DNA of 14,603 nt. Source: an uncultured Chitinophagaceae bacterium (GTDB lineage Bacteria; Bacteroidota; Bacteroidia; Chitinophagales; Chitinophagaceae). Within the stretch, counting starts at the first letter, position 1. Each line of letters begins with the position of its first letter. Made by a program: the position numbers and the translations under genes. The stretch spans positions 1-14,603 of the forward strand of contig CAMPGT010000076.1 in the NCBI GenBank assembly GCA_946885665.1, read 5' to 3'. The notes below the pieces were generated by a model. That model searched no databases, was not told where the DNA came from, and saw only the letters and a list, made by a program, of their open reading frames with translations. Shown here piece by piece: positions 12,612 through 14,603 of this stretch.

Positions 12612-14567
12612 TTACTGAAGCATTATCTTTTCTGTGTGGCCGCTGATATTTAAAAAATAAAGACCCCTGGCAAAGTTGCTTACATCAATCGCCTGCACTC
12701 CTGCCGCCAATCGCTTCTTTAGCAGCAGCTTTCCATCACGGCTATAAAGGTACACCGCAGCAGGTTTGTCGAGCTGAACGCGGATGCTGTTGTCTTTGAT
12801 ATAATTCGAGAATACACTAACTGCACCGGCTTCGCTGATATTAATCTTCCTTAGCTGGCTGTAGCTCGCTTTGCCGTCTCTGTCTGTTTGCATGATGCGG
12901 TATTGATTGCTGCCGCTCGAAGGGTTCGTATGCACATAGCTGTAGTGACGAACCTGGTTGCTGTTGCCAGCTGCGGTTACGCGGCCGATGTTCTTCCAAC
13001 TGCTTCCGTCTGTACTGTGCTGCACGATAAATTCAGCAGTATTTACTTCCTGTGCCGTACTCCATTGCAATTTTACCTGTCCGCCCTGATTTTGGGCACT
13101 AAAAGAAACATAGGTAACAGGAAGGACGATTAGCCCGCTTTTCTGAGCCACATAATTAGAGGTGCCGCCGCTAACCGCAAAACTCGTCAGCCTTGCGTTG
13201 TTGGTTCCTTTTTGATCGATAATGGTGGTTAAACCAGTGTTGGTGCCAGAGGCTATGCCCTGATTAAATGTATAATAAGATACCAGCCCGGTAGTTTGTG
13301 CAGCATCCGACGGGTTTTGTTCGTTGTTCATAGCCGATTGTATCTGAGACTCGGTCCGCGCAATGTTCCAGAGACGCACTTCATCAATCTGCCCGGTAAA
13401 GAATAACCCTTGCGGTGTCGCGTCATCGTTAGGGTCGGCGCCGACAAATACAGGAGTTGACGGATTAGTATAAGCGACAGTACCGGTGCTTCCGATGTCA
13501 TATGTTCCAACGAGGCTGCCGTTTACATACAAGCGAACATACCGGCCGTCGAAGGTGCCGGCTACATGGTACCAGGTATTATTGGTGAGGTTGGATACCG
13601 GGTAAGACACACCTACATAGCTGGTGCCCGTTACACTCGACCTGATGAAACAATTCATCATTCCGTTGTTCGTCAGCGAAATGCCGTATCCGCCGGATTC
13701 AAAACAGGACAACAGTTGCTGCTGTGAGCTCACGGCCCAGTTGGCAGATTTAACCCAAAGCTCGGCTGTAAAACTGTTGGTGAATCTCAACGAAGAATTG
13801 TTGCCCAGGTTAACCAGGTCATTGGTGCCGTCAAAGCTGATTGCATTGGCATTTTTTACTACGGGCGAAGCCGCCCACGCAGGACTGTTGGTCAGCGTGC
13901 CTGTAACCCCGGCTGTAACTGTGCTGTTGGTAAGGCTGGTTCCGCTGCCGTCATCCATTTTGTAATAAGCAGTCAGTCCCGTTTCATCGGCGCTGGCGGT
14001 AAACATATTGGATTTGATCTGTGCCGCTGTGCGGTTTACGCTCCATACGCGAACCTCATCGATTGTGCCGTTAAAATAACGCCCGCTTGCATCCGACCAG
14101 TTGCCAATGCGAAAACTCACGCTGGGATTGGCCAATCCTGATGTGGTGATGTTACCATTATCGGTACGTGTACCTACCGATACGCCATTCACATAAAGGC
14201 GGATATTTTCTTTTGTGCCATCCCAGCTTACAGCTACATGATACCACACGCCGGTTTGGAGGTTAGAAACGGGATAAGCAATAAAACTACCGTCGGATCC
14301 TGAACTCATGAAGTAGGCCGAAAGTGTATTGTTATAGATAAGCAGCTCAATACCCTGACCTGTAATTGATTTTGAAAGGATCTCCTGACTGCCCGTGAAC
14401 GCGTTGAACTTCACCCAGCATTCCATAGTACGAATGTTGTTGGCATTAAAAACAACGTTGTTTCCGCAATCCACGTAATTGGTACCGTTAAAGCTTAAGG
14501 AGTAATCGCTTTGTGCATTGGCTAACAACCCCGAAGCCAACAGCAAGGGTAGTAGAAGTCTTTTCAT
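12612..14567 (-). CDS. Secreted protein with two LamG-like domains and a T9SS type A sorting domain
   Basis: The 651-residue protein has a signal peptide (KRLLLPLLLASGLLANAQ; likely cut after A18), so it enters the periplasm by Sec. Two related concanavalin A/LamG-like jellyrolls follow at about 21-238 and 242-440. Each opens with SFNGTNYV or SFDGTNDLV, continues with WVK, NxxTGxWYHVA or NNTWYHVAGTFDG and LYVNGSLVGT, and ends with IDEVRVWSVNRTAAQI or IDEVRLWNIARTESQI and a YYKMDDGSG or YYTFNQG strand. A fibronectin-III-like segment (about 482-577; LPVTYVSFSA, LQWSTAQEVN, FIVQHSTDGSSW, YRIMQTDRDG) precedes the C-terminal sorting domain (586-651; LYSRDGKLLLKK, IDVSNFARGLYFLNI). It is probably released to the surface by type IX secretion and binds glycans or adheres. 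No catalytic domain is seen. The ATG at 14567 is the natural start; no promoter was recognised in the 36 nt upstream. Confidence 0.92.
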   Translation of the reverse strand: MKRLLLPLLLASGLLANAQSDYSLSFNGTNYVDCGNNVVFNANNIRTMECWVKFNAFTGSQEILSKSITGQGIELLIYNNTLSAYFMSSGSDGSFIAYPVSNLQTGVWYHVAVSWDGTKENIRLYVNGVSVGTRTDNGNITTSGLANPSVSFRIGNWSDASGRYFNGTIDEVRVWSVNRTAAQIKSNMFTASADETGLTAYYKMDDGSGTSLTNSTVTAGVTGTLTNSPAWAASPVVKNANAISFDGTNDLVNLGNNSSLRFTNSFTAELWVKSANWAVSSQQQLLSCFESGGYGISLTNNGMMNCFIRSSVTGTSYVGVSYPVSNLTNNTWYHVAGTFDGRYVRLYVNGSLVGTYDIGSTGTVAYTNPSTPVFVGADPNDDATPQGLFFTGQIDEVRLWNIARTESQIQSAMNNEQNPSDAAQTTGLVSYYTFNQGIASGTNTGLTTIIDQKGTNNARLTSFAVSGGTSNYVAQKSGLIVLPVTYVSFSAQNQGGQVKLQWSTAQEVNTAEFIVQHSTDGSSWKNIGRVTAAGNSNQVRHYSYVHTNPSSGSNQYRIMQTDRDGKASYSQLRKINISEAGAVSVFSNYIKDNSIRVQLDKPAAVYLYSRDGKLLLKKRLAAGVQAIDVSNFARGLYFLNISGHTEKIMLQ

Positions 14568-14603
14568 AAGGAATATATTATAGATTAATATAATAGAGTA
14601 CCG

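Overview
The window looks like chromosomal DNA from a Bacteroidota bacterium, most likely a member of the Chitinophagaceae or a close relative. Four things point there: a C-terminal type IX secretion (T9SS) sorting domain on a LamG protein; promoters of the Bacteroidota type (TTG about 20 nt before TAnnTTTG) ahead of the plus-strand genes; the near absence of Shine-Dalgarno sequences; and a citrate synthase of the mitochondrial-like type. Most genes are housekeeping and intact.

Layout. 86-3061 (minus strand) is a tight four-gene unit, pepP-pssA-purS-rsmI, with gaps of 6 nt, a 4-nt ATGA overlap and 1 nt. A divergent intergenic region (3062-3292) carries an 18-bp perfect palindrome and candidate promoters for both sides. 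Then pckA (ATP-dependent PEP carboxykinase) and a small exported DUF922 protein with an HExxH motif run on the plus strand. A dense cluster of inverted repeats (5495-5597) fills the gap between DUF922 and a convergent deoxynucleoside kinase gene. trpS lies upstream of the kinase on the same strand and diverges from tgt. An esterase gene in reverse orientation sits between tgt and a LptF/LptG-family permease gene. A gltA-type citrate synthase gene and tRNA-Ala(GGC) with a strong terminator follow.

The only accessory-looking stretch is about 12122-12600, just after the tRNA. It holds a decayed piece of an RHS-repeat core domain and a 74-codon ORF. That ORF looks like a DUF2281 antitoxin joined in frame to the last part of a VapC/PIN toxin, so a toxin-antitoxin pair seems to have collapsed by deletion. 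The window closes with a secreted protein carrying two LamG-like domains and a T9SS sorting signal.

Functionally the genes cover gluconeogenesis and TCA entry (pckA, citrate synthase), translation (trpS, tgt, tRNA-Ala, rsmI), lipid and envelope biogenesis (pssA, Lpt permease), nucleotide supply (purS, deoxynucleoside kinase) and peptide turnover (pepP). I see no large undescribed system. The points most worth a second look are the collapsed toxin-antitoxin fusion beside the RHS fragment, the crossing inverted-repeat element, the Tgt protein without its zinc cysteines, and promoters so close to start codons that leaderless mRNAs are likely.
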